NCBI GenBank assembly: GCA_003241475.1
Contig: QFQB01000060.1
Span: 1-12,215, forward strand
From: Micavibrio aeruginosavorus
GTDB taxonomy: Bacteria; Pseudomonadota; Alphaproteobacteria; Micavibrionales; Micavibrionaceae
DNA: 12,215 bases
Direction: 5' to 3'
Shown: piece by piece, positions 1 to 6,921 of the stretch
Layout of the letters: every line of letters begins with the position of its first letter
Numbering within the stretch: position 1 is the stretch's first letter
Notes under the pieces: generated by a model
Database searches by the model: none
What the model was told of the DNA's origin: nothing
What the model saw: the letters and a program-made list of their open reading frames with translations, nothing else
Program-made: the position numbers and the translations under genes

Positions 1-1297
1 CACGCTGACCGACGCTGATTTGATTTTTCATGAGCGGTGCGCCTGAAGGTGCCGAAGGCGCTGAAGAGGGCATCAATGAATTGCCGCCGAAGACTGTTCC
101 GACCACGCGTCCCATCGCCGTAAAAGGATTCATCATGGTTAGAAGCGGTTTGATGTTTTTTTCGAATATGTCCTTTATTCCCGCCCACAGATTTTCAAAG
201 AATCCTGTCAGCCTGTCCCAATTCTTGATGATTAGATAAGCCCCGCCTGCAATAGCGGCTATTCCCAAAACAAACCAGCCGATAGGCGTGGTTAAAAGCC
301 CTAATGAAAATGCTTTTATAAATCCTAATACTGTTAAGAACGCAGGGCCGATAACTCCAAAAGCATAGACCAGAGAGCCGATGCCGATCGCAACTTGTCC
401 GATTGCCATTAAAGCAGGGCCAAGAACAGCGGCAATAAGTCCTCCGTAAACTATAAATTTCTTCATGGGTTCGGAGAGTTGAGAAAATGATTGCGTCAAA
501 GATTTAATGTCGTCTGAAATATCGGTGACAAATTGCTTGAGATTGAGAGCGCGTGTAATATCGTCGCCGATTTGAGCCATGGATGTGGAAATGCTATCCT
601 GCAGGTTTGAAAATGAGCCGGAGAGCGTATTCATCTGCTCATCCATTGCTCCGGCAAATTTTATCTCTCCAATTTCTTCCAAATATTTTTTAATTTCTTG
701 AGAATTGTTCTTTACTGTTGTTTTCATGCCTTGGAATGTGAAGGTTACACGTCCTTTTTCCTGATTGGCCTTGATGCCGAATTCTTTTAACCGTTCAAAT
801 TCTCCCGTAGCAGCGTCAGCAACAGCTTCGATGAACTGATTAAGGCTTTTTCCCATAGCCGATGCCACGTTCCCATAAGCCCGCATAGTTTCTATCGTAG
901 GATCAAGCCCTAACGCTTTAAGCTTGATCCAAGCTCCTACAACCTCTTCCAGTTCATAAGGGGTTTCTGTTGCAAACCCCAAAAGCTCTTTCATTGCGGC
1001 ATTGGCGGCGGCCTGCGATCCGGCGACCGTCTTCATGGACGCCGCCATTTTTTCGAACCGTGCGGATGTATTCACCGCCATGATGCCTGCGGCGGCAATG
1101 GGCGCGGAGAAGCTCATGCTAATGTTGCCACCGATATCCCGCACATTGCGGCCCAAGGCGGATACATCCCGCGAGAATTTCGTGGTTGCTTCTGACATTT
1201 TTCGAATGCCGGAAGTGAAGTTATGTGTAATGCGTTTGATCGGCGATGTTAGCCCATCCACCAAATCAAGAAATGCTTTAACCCGAAGATCGCTCAT
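1..1297 (-). CDS. Tail tape measure protein (5' part, runs off the left edge)
   Basis: The frame opens with ATG at 1297 and stays open for 432 codons to the window edge, so the C-terminus is missing. Residues about 75-270 match the core seen in phage tail tape measure proteins (TP901/PhageMin_Tail type): FEKMAASMKTVAGS, then an A-rich helix, then ETPYELEEVVGAWIKLKALG. Hydrophobic stretches follow at about 281-330 and 335-357. The segment NWDRLTGFFENLWAGIKDIF (359-378) is the aromatic W/F-rich repeat usual near the end of such proteins. In the family the protein sets tail length, and sheath and tube polymerise around it with chaperone help. The start overlaps the end of the frameshifted chaperone ORF by 20 bases and has only a weak ribosome binding site, so translation is probably coupled. 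The role is confident. Full length and any C-terminal enzymatic domain cannot be seen. Confidence 0.93.
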   Translation of the reverse strand, partial: MSDLRVKAFLDLVDGLTSPIKRITHNFTSGIRKMSEATTKFSRDVSALGRNVRDIGGNISMSFSAPIAAAGIMAVNTSARFEKMAASMKTVAGSQAAANAAMKELLGFATETPYELEEVVGAWIKLKALGLDPTIETMRAYGNVASAMGKSLNQFIEAVADAATGEFERLKEFGIKANQEKGRVTFTFQGMKTTVKNNSQEIKKYLEEIGEIKFAGAMDEQMNTLSGSFSNLQDSISTSMAQIGDDITRALNLKQFVTDISDDIKSLTQSFSQLSEPMKKFIVYGGLIAAVLGPALMAIGQVAIGIGSLVYAFGVIGPAFLTVLGFIKAFSLGLLTTPIGWFVLGIAAIAGGAYLIIKNWDRLTGFFENLWAGIKDIFEKNIKPLLTMMNPFTAMGRVVGTVFGGNSLMPSSAPSAPSGAPLMKNQISVGQR

Positions 1298-1765
1298 TGA
1301 CTTTAACCGCTTGCTTCATCCAGAATTCAACCAAATCCATGGGCATAGACATGACTTCCGACGATTGGAAGGAGAAGATTGCCGCGAGAATTCCGAGGCA
1401 ATCTTCCCAGTCTATTGGGACTCCCCCGTAAATTGGCCCACAATTTCACCGATGTTTTTGATATCAATGCCGTCAAGCTTGTCAAAAACAGCATGAGGGT
1501 GCCCCGTCAACAAGAAGAATGCTTCAACACCAGCTTCAAGCTGATCTTTGATTTTATTGATCTTGCGAAGATCGGAGCCGCAAGGCCGCTTGATGATGAT
1601 TTCATCAAGCTCTTCGATTTTCTCGGCGTTGTTCGTCTTCATGCGGATTGTTTTTGGAAAAACCAAGCGGTAAGTGGCGCTTCCGTCGCTGTTGATGCGG
1701 TGTTTTCCTGCATCAAGTACCGAAACTTGATTTTCTTCGATTATAATTTCCTCCCGATCGTTCAT
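1278..1765 (-). CDS. Predicted -1 frameshift fusion of the tail assembly chaperone
   Basis: Near the end of the chaperone gene the mRNA reads ACG GGG GAG (1429-1421), a run of five Gs at 1427-1423. A P-site tRNA-Gly on GGG can slip back one base and still read GGG. The -1 frame then stays open for 48 codons to TAA at 1278-1280 and adds GVPIDWEDCLGILAAIFSFQ plus a tail with MDLVEFWMKQAVKVNER, giving 162 residues. This tail resembles the short downstream partners in other phages, ending in a W-containing, basic helix. The -1 frame has a TGA at 13 codons or fewer before the slip site and no good ATG until well inside the extension, so independent translation is unlikely. A 12-base-pair stem follows (1372-1383 with 1397-1408). 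Programmed frameshifting at this locus is well established in dsDNA tailed phages; its use here is inferred. Confidence 0.65.
1372..1427 (-). promoter_or_regulatory. Frameshift signal: G5 slippery run plus downstream stem-loops
   Basis: On the minus-strand mRNA the run GGGGG (1427-1423) is followed at once by a small hairpin, TCCCA (1420-1416) with TGGGA (1409-1405) and a 6-base loop. An alternative is a longer stem of 12 pairs with one G-U, arms 1408-1397 and 1383-1372, loop 13 bases. The two structures share bases, so they are exclusive or sequential. Such structures commonly stimulate -1 slippage. The longer stem starts 13 bases after the slip codon, somewhat further than the usual 5-9. 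Confidence 0.5.
1412..1765 (-). CDS. Mu gp41-like tail assembly chaperone (117 aa)
   Basis: This small acidic protein sits between the tail tube gene and the tape measure gene, where Mu-like phages encode the gp41-type tail assembly chaperone (Phage_TAC family). Visible traits are an N-terminal charged region, the segment TYRLVFPKTIRMKTNNAEKI followed by an IDEL-like acidic patch, and the hydrophobic stretch LEAGVEAFFLLTGHP near residues 77-91, typical of this family. The start ATG at 1765 has a GGAG sequence 8 bases upstream, inside the end of the tube gene, so the two are tightly spaced. In the family the chaperone binds the tape measure protein while the tail tube assembles. The zero-frame stop is TAG at 1412-1414. 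A slippery G run just before it probably sends some ribosomes into the -1 frame (see the 1278-1765 entry). Confidence 0.85.
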   Translation of the reverse strand: MNDREEIIIEENQVSVLDAGKHRINSDGSATYRLVFPKTIRMKTNNAEKIEELDEIIIKRPCGSDLRKINKIKDQLEAGVEAFFLLTGHPHAVFDKLDGIDIKNIGEIVGQFTGESQ

Positions 1766-1770
1766 GGTCT

Positions 1771-2136
1771 TTACTCCATCCTTTCTGCTGGTTCACCTTG
1801 GAATGTTAATTCAACTTTGCCGTTGCCGCTGCCGCCCTGAAGTTCAAGGCGGCCCGTTTGGACGGCGCTGCGGATCATGTATGTAATCCCGTTGTCGCTT
1901 TCAAAAATGATCTCGACTTCGGCCAAGGACTGCATCGAAACAAGATCGATTTCCTTCGTAACAGGAATTTTCATCTTCACTTCAGCAACGGTATTTTCTT
2001 GCGAGTAATAAAAACCCGATCCGACCATGCCGCCCGTGTTCTGGATTCCGCCCGGCGAAAACGATGCATCATCGTCGCTGTCGAAATACTGGCCATCGAT
2101 GCGGATAGAGGCCCGCCCATGCATTTTTTTAGACAT
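1771..2136 (-). CDS. M: Mu gpM-like tail tube protein
   Basis: At 121 residues this matches the length of Mu-type tail tube proteins. It has the family hallmarks: a GRASIRIDGQYFDSDDDASF N-terminus, a GGxxN-type segment (GGIQNTGGMVGSGFYYSQEN), VAEVKMKIPVTKEIDL, and a beta-rich C-terminus (YMIRSAVQTGRLELQGGSGN, then KVELTFQGEP). It should stack as hexameric rings around the tape measure to form the inner tube under the contractile sheath. A strong ribosome binding site, AAGGAG, lies 9 bases before the ATG at 2136, as expected for an abundant structural protein. It follows the sheath gene by 25 bases and precedes the chaperone by 5, the conserved L-M-gp41 order. Confidence is high from sequence and position together. 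Confidence 0.9.
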   Translation of the reverse strand: MSKKMHGRASIRIDGQYFDSDDDASFSPGGIQNTGGMVGSGFYYSQENTVAEVKMKIPVTKEIDLVSMQSLAEVEIIFESDNGITYMIRSAVQTGRLELQGGSGNGKVELTFQGEPAERME

Positions 2137-2161
2137 GTTTCAATTCTCCTTTGAATTGCTA

Positions 2162-3634
2162 TTAAAGACGGTGTTGGAACAGACCCGCAAAGACGCGGAA
2201 GCCATTCACGATGTTTGGCGGGATCAGAGCGTTCAGACGGTCATTGTCGTTTTCATCCCGCTCTACAATCAGGTCCTCCTTAAACTGTGCGAGGTCCTCT
2301 ACAAGGCCTTGCCCTTCCCATTGCTTGAAGCGGTTGATCAAAGCCGCGCGGACGACCATCGGCGTCACGACGGCCTGCCCTTTCGAAAAGGCTGTGCCGT
2401 CATTGGCCAGCTTGTGGCGGGGATATCGAAGCGCGATGTAGTTGCGGCTATCGTAGCGAAGATAGGTTATCGTCTTCATGATGTTGATATCCAGCATGGA
2501 AGGATCGGTTGCGCCCGAAGCGCTTACGCGATAGTTTGTGATCGTGCGCTCGATCAAAAGATTGCCGCCTGCGTCCACCTTGAAGGTTGAAATTCCGTTG
2601 TAGAGCTGGATATTCCGTTCTTGAAGAGTGAACAGATCATTTTTGGCAGGAGCCAGAACGCCGGGCATCGGCAAGGTCTGGAAAGGTCTGGCCGGATCAA
2701 TATTGCCAAAGTAGGCGCATTGCGTCGCCAAAACAGCCGCGACTTCCCAAGGCGGCGTCGGGGACTTCTTCAACCCTGCAGATACCATGTATGGCGAGTT
2801 TCGCGCCGAACCCTTGGTGACAAGGCCGGAGTGTGTATCGGAATAGCCGATGTAGCAGTAGCCGTCGATTTGCGCCAAAGGACCGAAGCGGCGGGAAAGT
2901 TCTGCTTCCATGGCCGTAATGTTGCTCACATCCGTATAGGCCATGGTTATGTCTGTCCACCACGTGTCGCCGATCGCGGCGATCACGGCAGAGACGTTGG
3001 GGTTTCCTGCGCCGCCGGACATGGCCGTGAAAGCGATTGTCAAACCCGAAGGCGTCGTCTGATCCGTGTGGTAGTTTGCGCGAAGGTCCAAGAAATTTCC
3101 GTTCTCGCCTTTGTGTTTGAAGGTCAGATTGACTTTGCCGACAACAACGCCGTCTACAACCGACGTAACCAACAGGTCGGGGAGAGCCGCGATGGCCGCA
3201 ACAAGCTTTGTGGCAAGAGTTGCAGGCGTGTCCGTTGTGAGAACGCTGATCTGAACCTGTTGCCCGCCAATATAGATATTTTGCGTGCCTGCCTGCGTTG
3301 GAGCGCCGGAGAAGGCGATAGAGCCTGTCGCGGCGGTTCCTGCGGCATTGTCCAACTGCGGTATGGCGTAGACTTCGAGATATTGATTGGCCGCAAGAAT
3401 CTTGCTGATGGTGTTTGCAAGCATGGAGCCGGTGCCGAATGCAGTTTTGGCATCATCTGCCCGCGTCATGGGGATGGCTACGTTCTCAGCGGCGGTTCCT
3501 GCCGCAAGTTTCTGGCCGATAACGAGCAACTTTGTCGGCAAACCGCTAAGCCCGCGAAACGCTTTCGATGGATCGACCTCGATGTAATTGCCCGGAACGC
3601 GGATATTGCCGGGGATTAAGTTGAAACTGATCAT
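2162..3634 (-). CDS. L: Mu gpL-like contractile tail sheath protein
   Basis: This 490-residue protein is the contractile sheath subunit that surrounds the tail tube and shortens to drive it through the cell envelope. The N-terminus (FNLIPGNIRVPGNYIEVDPS) is typical of Mu-like sheath proteins. A beta-rich inserted domain spans about residues 95-215, with IYIGGQQVQISV and LTFKHKGENGNFLDLRANYH. The conserved C-terminal sheath core includes LPMPGVLAP, the IERTITNYRVSASGATDPSM segment and the arginine-rich YLRYDSRNYIALRYPRHKLA. Length is close to that of Mu gpL. The start ATG at 3634 has a perfect AAGGAG 8 bases upstream, overlapping the end of the gp38-like gene, which suggests high expression. 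The tube gene comes next. A long antisense ORF on the plus strand across this gene is a shadow. Confidence 0.95.
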   Translation of the reverse strand: MISFNLIPGNIRVPGNYIEVDPSKAFRGLSGLPTKLLVIGQKLAAGTAAENVAIPMTRADDAKTAFGTGSMLANTISKILAANQYLEVYAIPQLDNAAGTAATGSIAFSGAPTQAGTQNIYIGGQQVQISVLTTDTPATLATKLVAAIAALPDLLVTSVVDGVVVGKVNLTFKHKGENGNFLDLRANYHTDQTTPSGLTIAFTAMSGGAGNPNVSAVIAAIGDTWWTDITMAYTDVSNITAMEAELSRRFGPLAQIDGYCYIGYSDTHSGLVTKGSARNSPYMVSAGLKKSPTPPWEVAAVLATQCAYFGNIDPARPFQTLPMPGVLAPAKNDLFTLQERNIQLYNGISTFKVDAGGNLLIERTITNYRVSASGATDPSMLDINIMKTITYLRYDSRNYIALRYPRHKLANDGTAFSKGQAVVTPMVVRAALINRFKQWEGQGLVEDLAQFKEDLIVERDENDNDRLNALIPPNIVNGFRVFAGLFQHRL

Positions 3635-3646
3635 ATTTGCGGCTCC

Positions 3647-3817
3647 TTACTGTTTTTTGGATTTCTTGGGTTCTTCAATCGTGATGTCGCGGTCTAGCAG
3701 GCGGCGCTGCCAATATTGTCCGTCCTCGACTTCAACGCCTTCTTTTGGGATGGGGCAGTTTGTTTCAGGGTCGATAATCAGAAGGTCGGTTGTCGGCTTA
3801 ATAAAAATTTTTTTCAT
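3647..3817 (-). CDS. Mu gp38-like DUF2635 small protein (56 aa)
   Basis: A 56-codon frame runs from ATG at 3817 to TAA at 3647-3649. The product begins MKKIFIKPTTDLLIIDPETN, has a central IPKEGVEVEDGQYWQRRLLD motif and ends in a lysine-rich tail. The K-P near the start, the P-x-x-G-x-x-V block and the YWxRRLxDGD-like block are the signature of DUF2635 proteins such as Mu gp38, found next to the sheath gene in Mu-like phages. The gene overlaps the preceding gp37-like gene through ATGA (3814-3817) and ends 12 bases before the sheath start, so it looks translationally coupled. Its function is not established; a tail or connector accessory role is inferred from position. Confidence 0.85.
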   Translation of the reverse strand: MKKIFIKPTTDLLIIDPETNCPIPKEGVEVEDGQYWQRRLLDRDITIEEPKKSKKQ

Positions 3818-4416
3818 TGTTCCATCTCCACGTGGTCGGTTGCGTCTGCTGTGTCATCGGAAGGAATGTCGCGATCGACATTCCCGTGAATCGGGATATC
3901 CCAATTGGCGTGATATGTGGCGAATACGCCAACGTTGTTGTCTTCTTCATTTATAGCTTCGATATCGAAACTGGTCGTCAAGGCTATTGCGTAGACGGAC
4001 AACAAACCGGAATCGGCCCTATCGCTGTAAATCAAACGAATGTCCTGCAAGTTGAAAGGGTCGATATCCAGTTCGAGCGTTTGCTTAAGAAACAAGGAAA
4101 GAACATCGCCGATGATGGTATACGCCCCCGGATTGATGGAGCTTCCATGACGCCCTTCTTCTTCGGAGCGCAGGCTTTTAGCGGCAACAAAGAACGCAAA
4201 GCGCGCCCTGACTTTTGTGCGCTGTTGAGAATCGTTGATTGCTTCCGCCCCGTCGAACATGATCCATACGGCTGGAAAATCCCTGACAACACTCCGGAGG
4301 TTGTCTTGTGAAAATTCGCCTCCATATGTAGCGATTTTTGCAAGTTTGTAATTGCTTCTTGCTTCATTCGCCGCTTTGAGACGATCAAGCGCCTTTTGCT
4401 CAATAACGCCGATCAT
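3814..4416 (-). CDS. Mu gp37-like protein (DUF1834), probable tail terminator
   Basis: The 200-residue product starts MIGVIEQKALDRLKAANEAR and contains FPAVWIMFDGAEAI (about 48-61), a beta-strand segment RARFAFFVAAKSLRSEEEGR, and LFLKQTLELDIDPFNLQDIR followed by SVYAIALTTSFDIEAI. This order matches the DUF1834/gp37 family of Mu-like phages. From its place between the G-type gene and gp38/sheath, and its resemblance to tail-end proteins, it may cap the tail at the head-proximal end; that role is inferred. The start ATG overlaps the stop of the upstream G-type gene (ATGA at 4413-4416), and its own stop overlaps the next gene in the same way. The C-terminal 40 residues are acidic and histidine-containing and look variable. 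Confidence 0.82.
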   Translation of the reverse strand: MIGVIEQKALDRLKAANEARSNYKLAKIATYGGEFSQDNLRSVVRDFPAVWIMFDGAEAINDSQQRTKVRARFAFFVAAKSLRSEEEGRHGSSINPGAYTIIGDVLSLFLKQTLELDIDPFNLQDIRLIYSDRADSGLLSVYAIALTTSFDIEAINEEDNNVGVFATYHANWDIPIHGNVDRDIPSDDTADATDHVEMEQ

Positions 4417-4892
4417 TGGAACGCTCTCCCAAGATAATCTTTGATCAACTCTCCCATTTCACTGCGGTCGTCATTGTTGATGCCCATATAGGGACGGGCA
4501 GGAATCGTAACCTTTTTTGTGAACACAAAGCCGTTCAAACCTTGAAAGACAAGGACCCCGCCGTTTTTAGGGCGGATTATGCCCCCGAATTGATGTATTG
4601 CGGCATAGATGAGGTTTGTTCCCCACTCAACGGATTTATCAGACGCAAGGTAGGACAAGCTGCGGTACAAATAATTGCGATCGCGCAATGTCTGCCCGCC
4701 CTGTGAGGCGCGGCGGCTCTCCTTCCACGATGCGCCTTCGGGAGTTTTCTTTTCCCTGAACCTCTGCTGTGTCGATGACACGCCGTAGGAGCCGAGGGTA
4801 TCCAGAATTTCGCGGCGCGTCGCAGGACTGGAAACCTTTCTCAGTGCTTTAAGCAGGATATCATCGCCTGTGATTGCCAATTGTGCGGTCAT
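4413..4892 (-). CDS. G: Mu gpG-like virion morphogenesis / tail completion protein
   Basis: This 159-residue protein belongs to the phage virion morphogenesis family that includes Mu gpG and P2 gpS. Telling segments are the helical N-terminus, GVSSTQQRFREKKTPEGASW (about 37-56), the LRDRNYLYRSLSY block (69-81), the YAAIHQFGGIIRPK motif (96-109) and PARPYMGI (131-138), which is nearly invariant in the family. Members are needed to complete or join the tail to the head. The ATG at 4892 follows the gp36 stop codon with no gap, and a GAAGAG sequence about 7 bases upstream may serve as the ribosome binding site. In Mu itself G lies between F and I. Here it lies between gp36 and gp37, an order seen in other Mu-like phages. 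Confidence 0.85.
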   Translation of the reverse strand: MTAQLAITGDDILLKALRKVSSPATRREILDTLGSYGVSSTQQRFREKKTPEGASWKESRRASQGGQTLRDRNYLYRSLSYLASDKSVEWGTNLIYAAIHQFGGIIRPKNGGVLVFQGLNGFVFTKKVTIPARPYMGINNDDRSEMGELIKDYLGRAFQ

Positions 4893-5315
4893 TTAAAAAC
4901 TCTTCAGGGAATCGCGGTTGAAAATTCGGGCGGGGCCTTCAACGCGGGCTTCCGCGAGGGCGGATTGCGGCTCGCTTCCATCCAGATCAAGCACGACCAC
5001 CTTCTTGGCAATTTTGTCGAGATAGGACATGGTGTCTTCGTATTCTTTGCGAACTTCGTCGGGATAGCGGCCGCGATGCAAATCATAATAGGCAATTGAA
5101 CATGTATGCCGGACCAAAACGGAAGGCACCGCGCTTATCGGCAGGCGGTAAAGCTTTCCGACAAACGAGTTAATCAAAGCCGTTGCATCATCCAGCGCGG
5201 CGTTCAAAACATCGTCATTGATGGCTTGAAGATATGGCTGGACGCGGTCCGTCAACTCGATCAGAGAGGCTTCCGAGTAGCGTTTGATCATATCGGTTTT
5301 GGAAGCGTAGGACAT
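4893..5315 (-). CDS. Mu gp36-like protein (DUF1320)
   Basis: The 140-residue product fits DUF1320/gp36 closely. The N-terminus YASKTDMIKRYSEASLIELT is the family's opening pattern. LNAALDDATALINSFVGKLY with the following RLPIS is the adaptor-like helix and loop. IAYYDLHRGRYPDEVRKEYE and the next helix form the C-terminal conserved part. Proteins of this family are thought to act as head-tail connector (adaptor) subunits below the portal; this is known by analogy rather than shown here. The gene starts one base after the stop of the upstream gene and ends directly against the G-type start, so the three are probably translated in a coupled way. Its own ribosome binding site is poor. Confidence 0.88.
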   Translation of the reverse strand: MSYASKTDMIKRYSEASLIELTDRVQPYLQAINDDVLNAALDDATALINSFVGKLYRLPISAVPSVLVRHTCSIAYYDLHRGRYPDEVRKEYEDTMSYLDKIAKKVVVLDLDGSEPQSALAEARVEGPARIFNRDSLKSF

Positions 5316-5316
5316 G

Positions 5317-5658
5317 TTATGCCCGCTCGCTGATAAAAACTTTACCAGCCGTGTTGACAGCTACTATCGCCACATAGGGCATAAAATCTTGGGTGGACGG
5401 GTCGCCGATGGCAATATCATAAGGAAAGTCTGCCTTAAGTTTGTGTTTGCTTCCCACGGCTGTAACCGATGCCGATGCTCCTTGACGAATGTAGATATCA
5501 ACGTCGGGCGTAATGGTGATGGCTCTTGTCCCTTGGTCAAATGCTGTGGCATTTACAGCATTTGAACCAACTGTTGCGTTCACTTCTTGTCCGTCGCCGA
5601 CATATTGCAGAATGCCGATCGGGTTTTTATTTGCATCGCGGGGAAGTCTGGATGTCAT
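5317..5658 (-). CDS. Unidentified beta-rich phage protein (113 aa)
   Basis: I do not recognise a named family with confidence. The product starts MTSRLPRDANKNPIGILQYV and continues with a threonine-, valine- and alanine-rich region (GQEVNATVGSNAVNATAFDQ, then TRAITITPDVDIYIRQGASA) that predicts mainly beta strands. There are no cysteines, transmembrane segments or signal peptide. The MTxRLPxDANxxPI opening recurs in small proteins near the connector genes of Mu-like phages, in my recollection. It has a good start: AGAGG 6 bases before the ATG at 5658. It is the first gene after the terminator at 5690-5713 and lies one base before gp36. A capsid-surface, fibre-like or connector accessory role is possible but unproven. 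Confidence 0.75.
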   Translation of the reverse strand: MTSRLPRDANKNPIGILQYVGDGQEVNATVGSNAVNATAFDQGTRAITITPDVDIYIRQGASASVTAVGSKHKLKADFPYDIAIGDPSTQDFMPYVAIVAVNTAGKVFISERA

Positions 5659-5689
5659 GGCGGGCCTCTTCAGGAATTATTTGAGAAAA

Positions 5690-5713
5690 TCAGGGGACCA
5701 TCCGGCCCCCTGA
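5690..5713 (-). terminator. Intrinsic terminator after the FluMu_N gene
   Basis: On the minus-strand transcript TCAGGGGGCC (5713-5704), a GGAT loop and GGTCCCCTGA (5699-5690) form a 10-base-pair, GC-rich stem with one G-U pair. TTTTCTC follows directly. This is a classic rho-independent terminator shape, placed 11 bases after the stop of the small gene at 5725. It separates the capsid genes from the connector and tail genes and may lower transcription into the latter. Strength is unknown; partial read-through would be needed unless another promoter exists. Confidence 0.7.
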
Positions 5714-5724
5714 TAGAGAGCAAA

Positions 5725-5955
5725 TTATTTTTTTGCTTCGGAAGCGCTTGCAGAAGCCGATTTTTCGGGTCCTTTTTTCTCGCTCTTTCTTTCTTCGCCC
5801 TCCAAGACGACCGCAACCAGCATCGGATCGTTCATGATGGCTTCAAGCTCGCCTTCCTTCAGGTCTTTTGAGTCGATTGCCGTTGACTCTGTATCGCTGA
5901 AGGAAATACCGGCGCGGCGGAAACCGTTGCGTTTTGCTTTGACTTCGATTTTCAT
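5725..5955 (-). CDS. FluMu_N-domain small protein (Mu gp35/HI1506-like)
   Basis: The 76-residue product begins MKIEVKAKRNGFRRAGISFS, followed by an acidic TESTAIDSKDLKEGELEAIM segment and DPMLVAVVLEGE. This matches the FluMu_N domain, in which an R-R-A-G block and a later D-P-x-L block are conserved, and which is encoded directly after the major head gene in Mu-like phages. The C-terminus (about 55-76) is a low-complexity lysine-, alanine- and serine-rich tail. I chose ATG at 5955 because AAAGG lies 7 bases upstream and homology begins there; a TTG at 5970 would add five residues. Function is not established: possibly a minor head or neck component. Confidence 0.8.
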   Translation of the reverse strand: MKIEVKAKRNGFRRAGISFSDTESTAIDSKDLKEGELEAIMNDPMLVAVVLEGEERKSEKKGPEKSASASASEAKK

Positions 5956-5999
5956 TTTAGTGCCTTTCAAATTAGATTTTTGCTATTAGAGTTCGGGAA

Positions 6000-6893
6000 T
6001 TACGGCAGCCATGGCACGACCAGAACTTCGACAAGGCCGACGTTCGGGTTGTCTTGGCCGTTCGCCAAGCGAGCCATTTTCGCGATTTCCAAAGCCTTGG
6101 AACGGTTCGACGGACCGCAAACCAGCAGGTTCGGACGGACGCCGAGCGGTTTTCCGCCATCGCCGTAAACTGATTGCATGGCGGCATAGGCGCTATCGAA
6201 GTTCGTTTTGTCCAATGTCTGCTTTGAACCGTATATCAGCTGCCACAAGCCGAAGCCGGAGGCCACGCGGGCGTCAACGCCGTAGATAAACTGATTGCGC
6301 TTGAAGACTTCTTCATTCGTTTCGTCCTGAAGAGAAACAAATTTGTAAGCGCGGCGTTTCTGGAAGATCAGGGGCTTGATGGGGCCGCGGCAGTCCATCA
6401 AAAACCACGGGTTGCCTGCACCGCCGCCGAAGTTCGAAACGGATTGAACAGCGCCTGTGGCATCCGTCACCGGGTGATCGGTATCAATAAAGTACTGACC
6501 ATCGTAGCACGGCGTGTTGAAGGCGAGAGGAAGAAGGCCGAAAACAAGCTCATCCGGATGCATGGCCGCATCATTGCCGAGTTGCTGAGCCAGCGGCGAA
6601 TAAATGCCGATAGAGTCGTCTTCGATCGCTTCACGGGGAACCGTGATGGTATTTTCGAACGTTCTGTTCTTGATCGTGTAGTCGAATTCTTTGAGGTTTT
6701 GGTACTGGCGATCGCCAATCCATTCGCGGAATTTAGCAAAATTTCCGAGCCAGCCGTACTTTTCTTCTTTTCCGGTCGAATTGACCTCCATCGCCACTTT
6801 TTTCCATTGTGGATCGGCGGAAGCAAAAGCGGCGTTGTGTAAGCTGGTAAAGCTCACACGAAGCGCATTGAGGATAGATGCGTTGATAATCAT
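6000..6893 (-). CDS. T: Mu gpT-like major head subunit
   Basis: This 297-residue protein is the major capsid subunit of the Mu type. Family segments seen in order are the N-terminal IINASILNALRVSFTSLHNA, EKYGWLGNFAKFREWIGDRQ with the following YQNLKEFDYTIKN (about 43-73), the TITVPREAIEDDSIGIYSPL block (81-100), the FGLLPLAFNTPCYDGQYFID block, DETNEEVFKRNQFIYGVDAR, and a terminal VEVLVVPWLP. These match Mu gpT and its relatives (Mu-like major head subunit), close to the expected length of about 300. It should form the icosahedral shell after assembly on the scaffold and cleavage by the I-type protease. An AAGGA lies 8 bases before the ATG at 6893. The cement-like gene lies 28 bases upstream and the FluMu_N gene follows. 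Confidence 0.95.
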   Translation of the reverse strand: MIINASILNALRVSFTSLHNAAFASADPQWKKVAMEVNSTGKEEKYGWLGNFAKFREWIGDRQYQNLKEFDYTIKNRTFENTITVPREAIEDDSIGIYSPLAQQLGNDAAMHPDELVFGLLPLAFNTPCYDGQYFIDTDHPVTDATGAVQSVSNFGGGAGNPWFLMDCRGPIKPLIFQKRRAYKFVSLQDETNEEVFKRNQFIYGVDARVASGFGLWQLIYGSKQTLDKTNFDSAYAAMQSVYGDGGKPLGVRPNLLVCGPSNRSKALEIAKMARLANGQDNPNVGLVEVLVVPWLP

Positions 6894-6921
6894 TTGTGAA
6901 TTCCTTCTTCGGGTTTAGGGA

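Noticed and set aside
1412..1430. Mu-style -2 frameshift at the G run
   Set aside because: A two-base slip would place the glycine tRNA on CGG and lead to a frame that stops earlier without the expected helical tail; the -1 frame fits better.
1002..1840. Overlapping plus-strand ORFs across the tape measure and chaperone genes
   Set aside because: They are shadows of the minus-strand genes, whose products match known tail proteins.
2621..3619. Long plus-strand ORF of 332 codons opposite the sheath gene
   Set aside because: It is antisense to a clear sheath gene, is rich in R and C with no domain pattern, and has no ribosome binding site.
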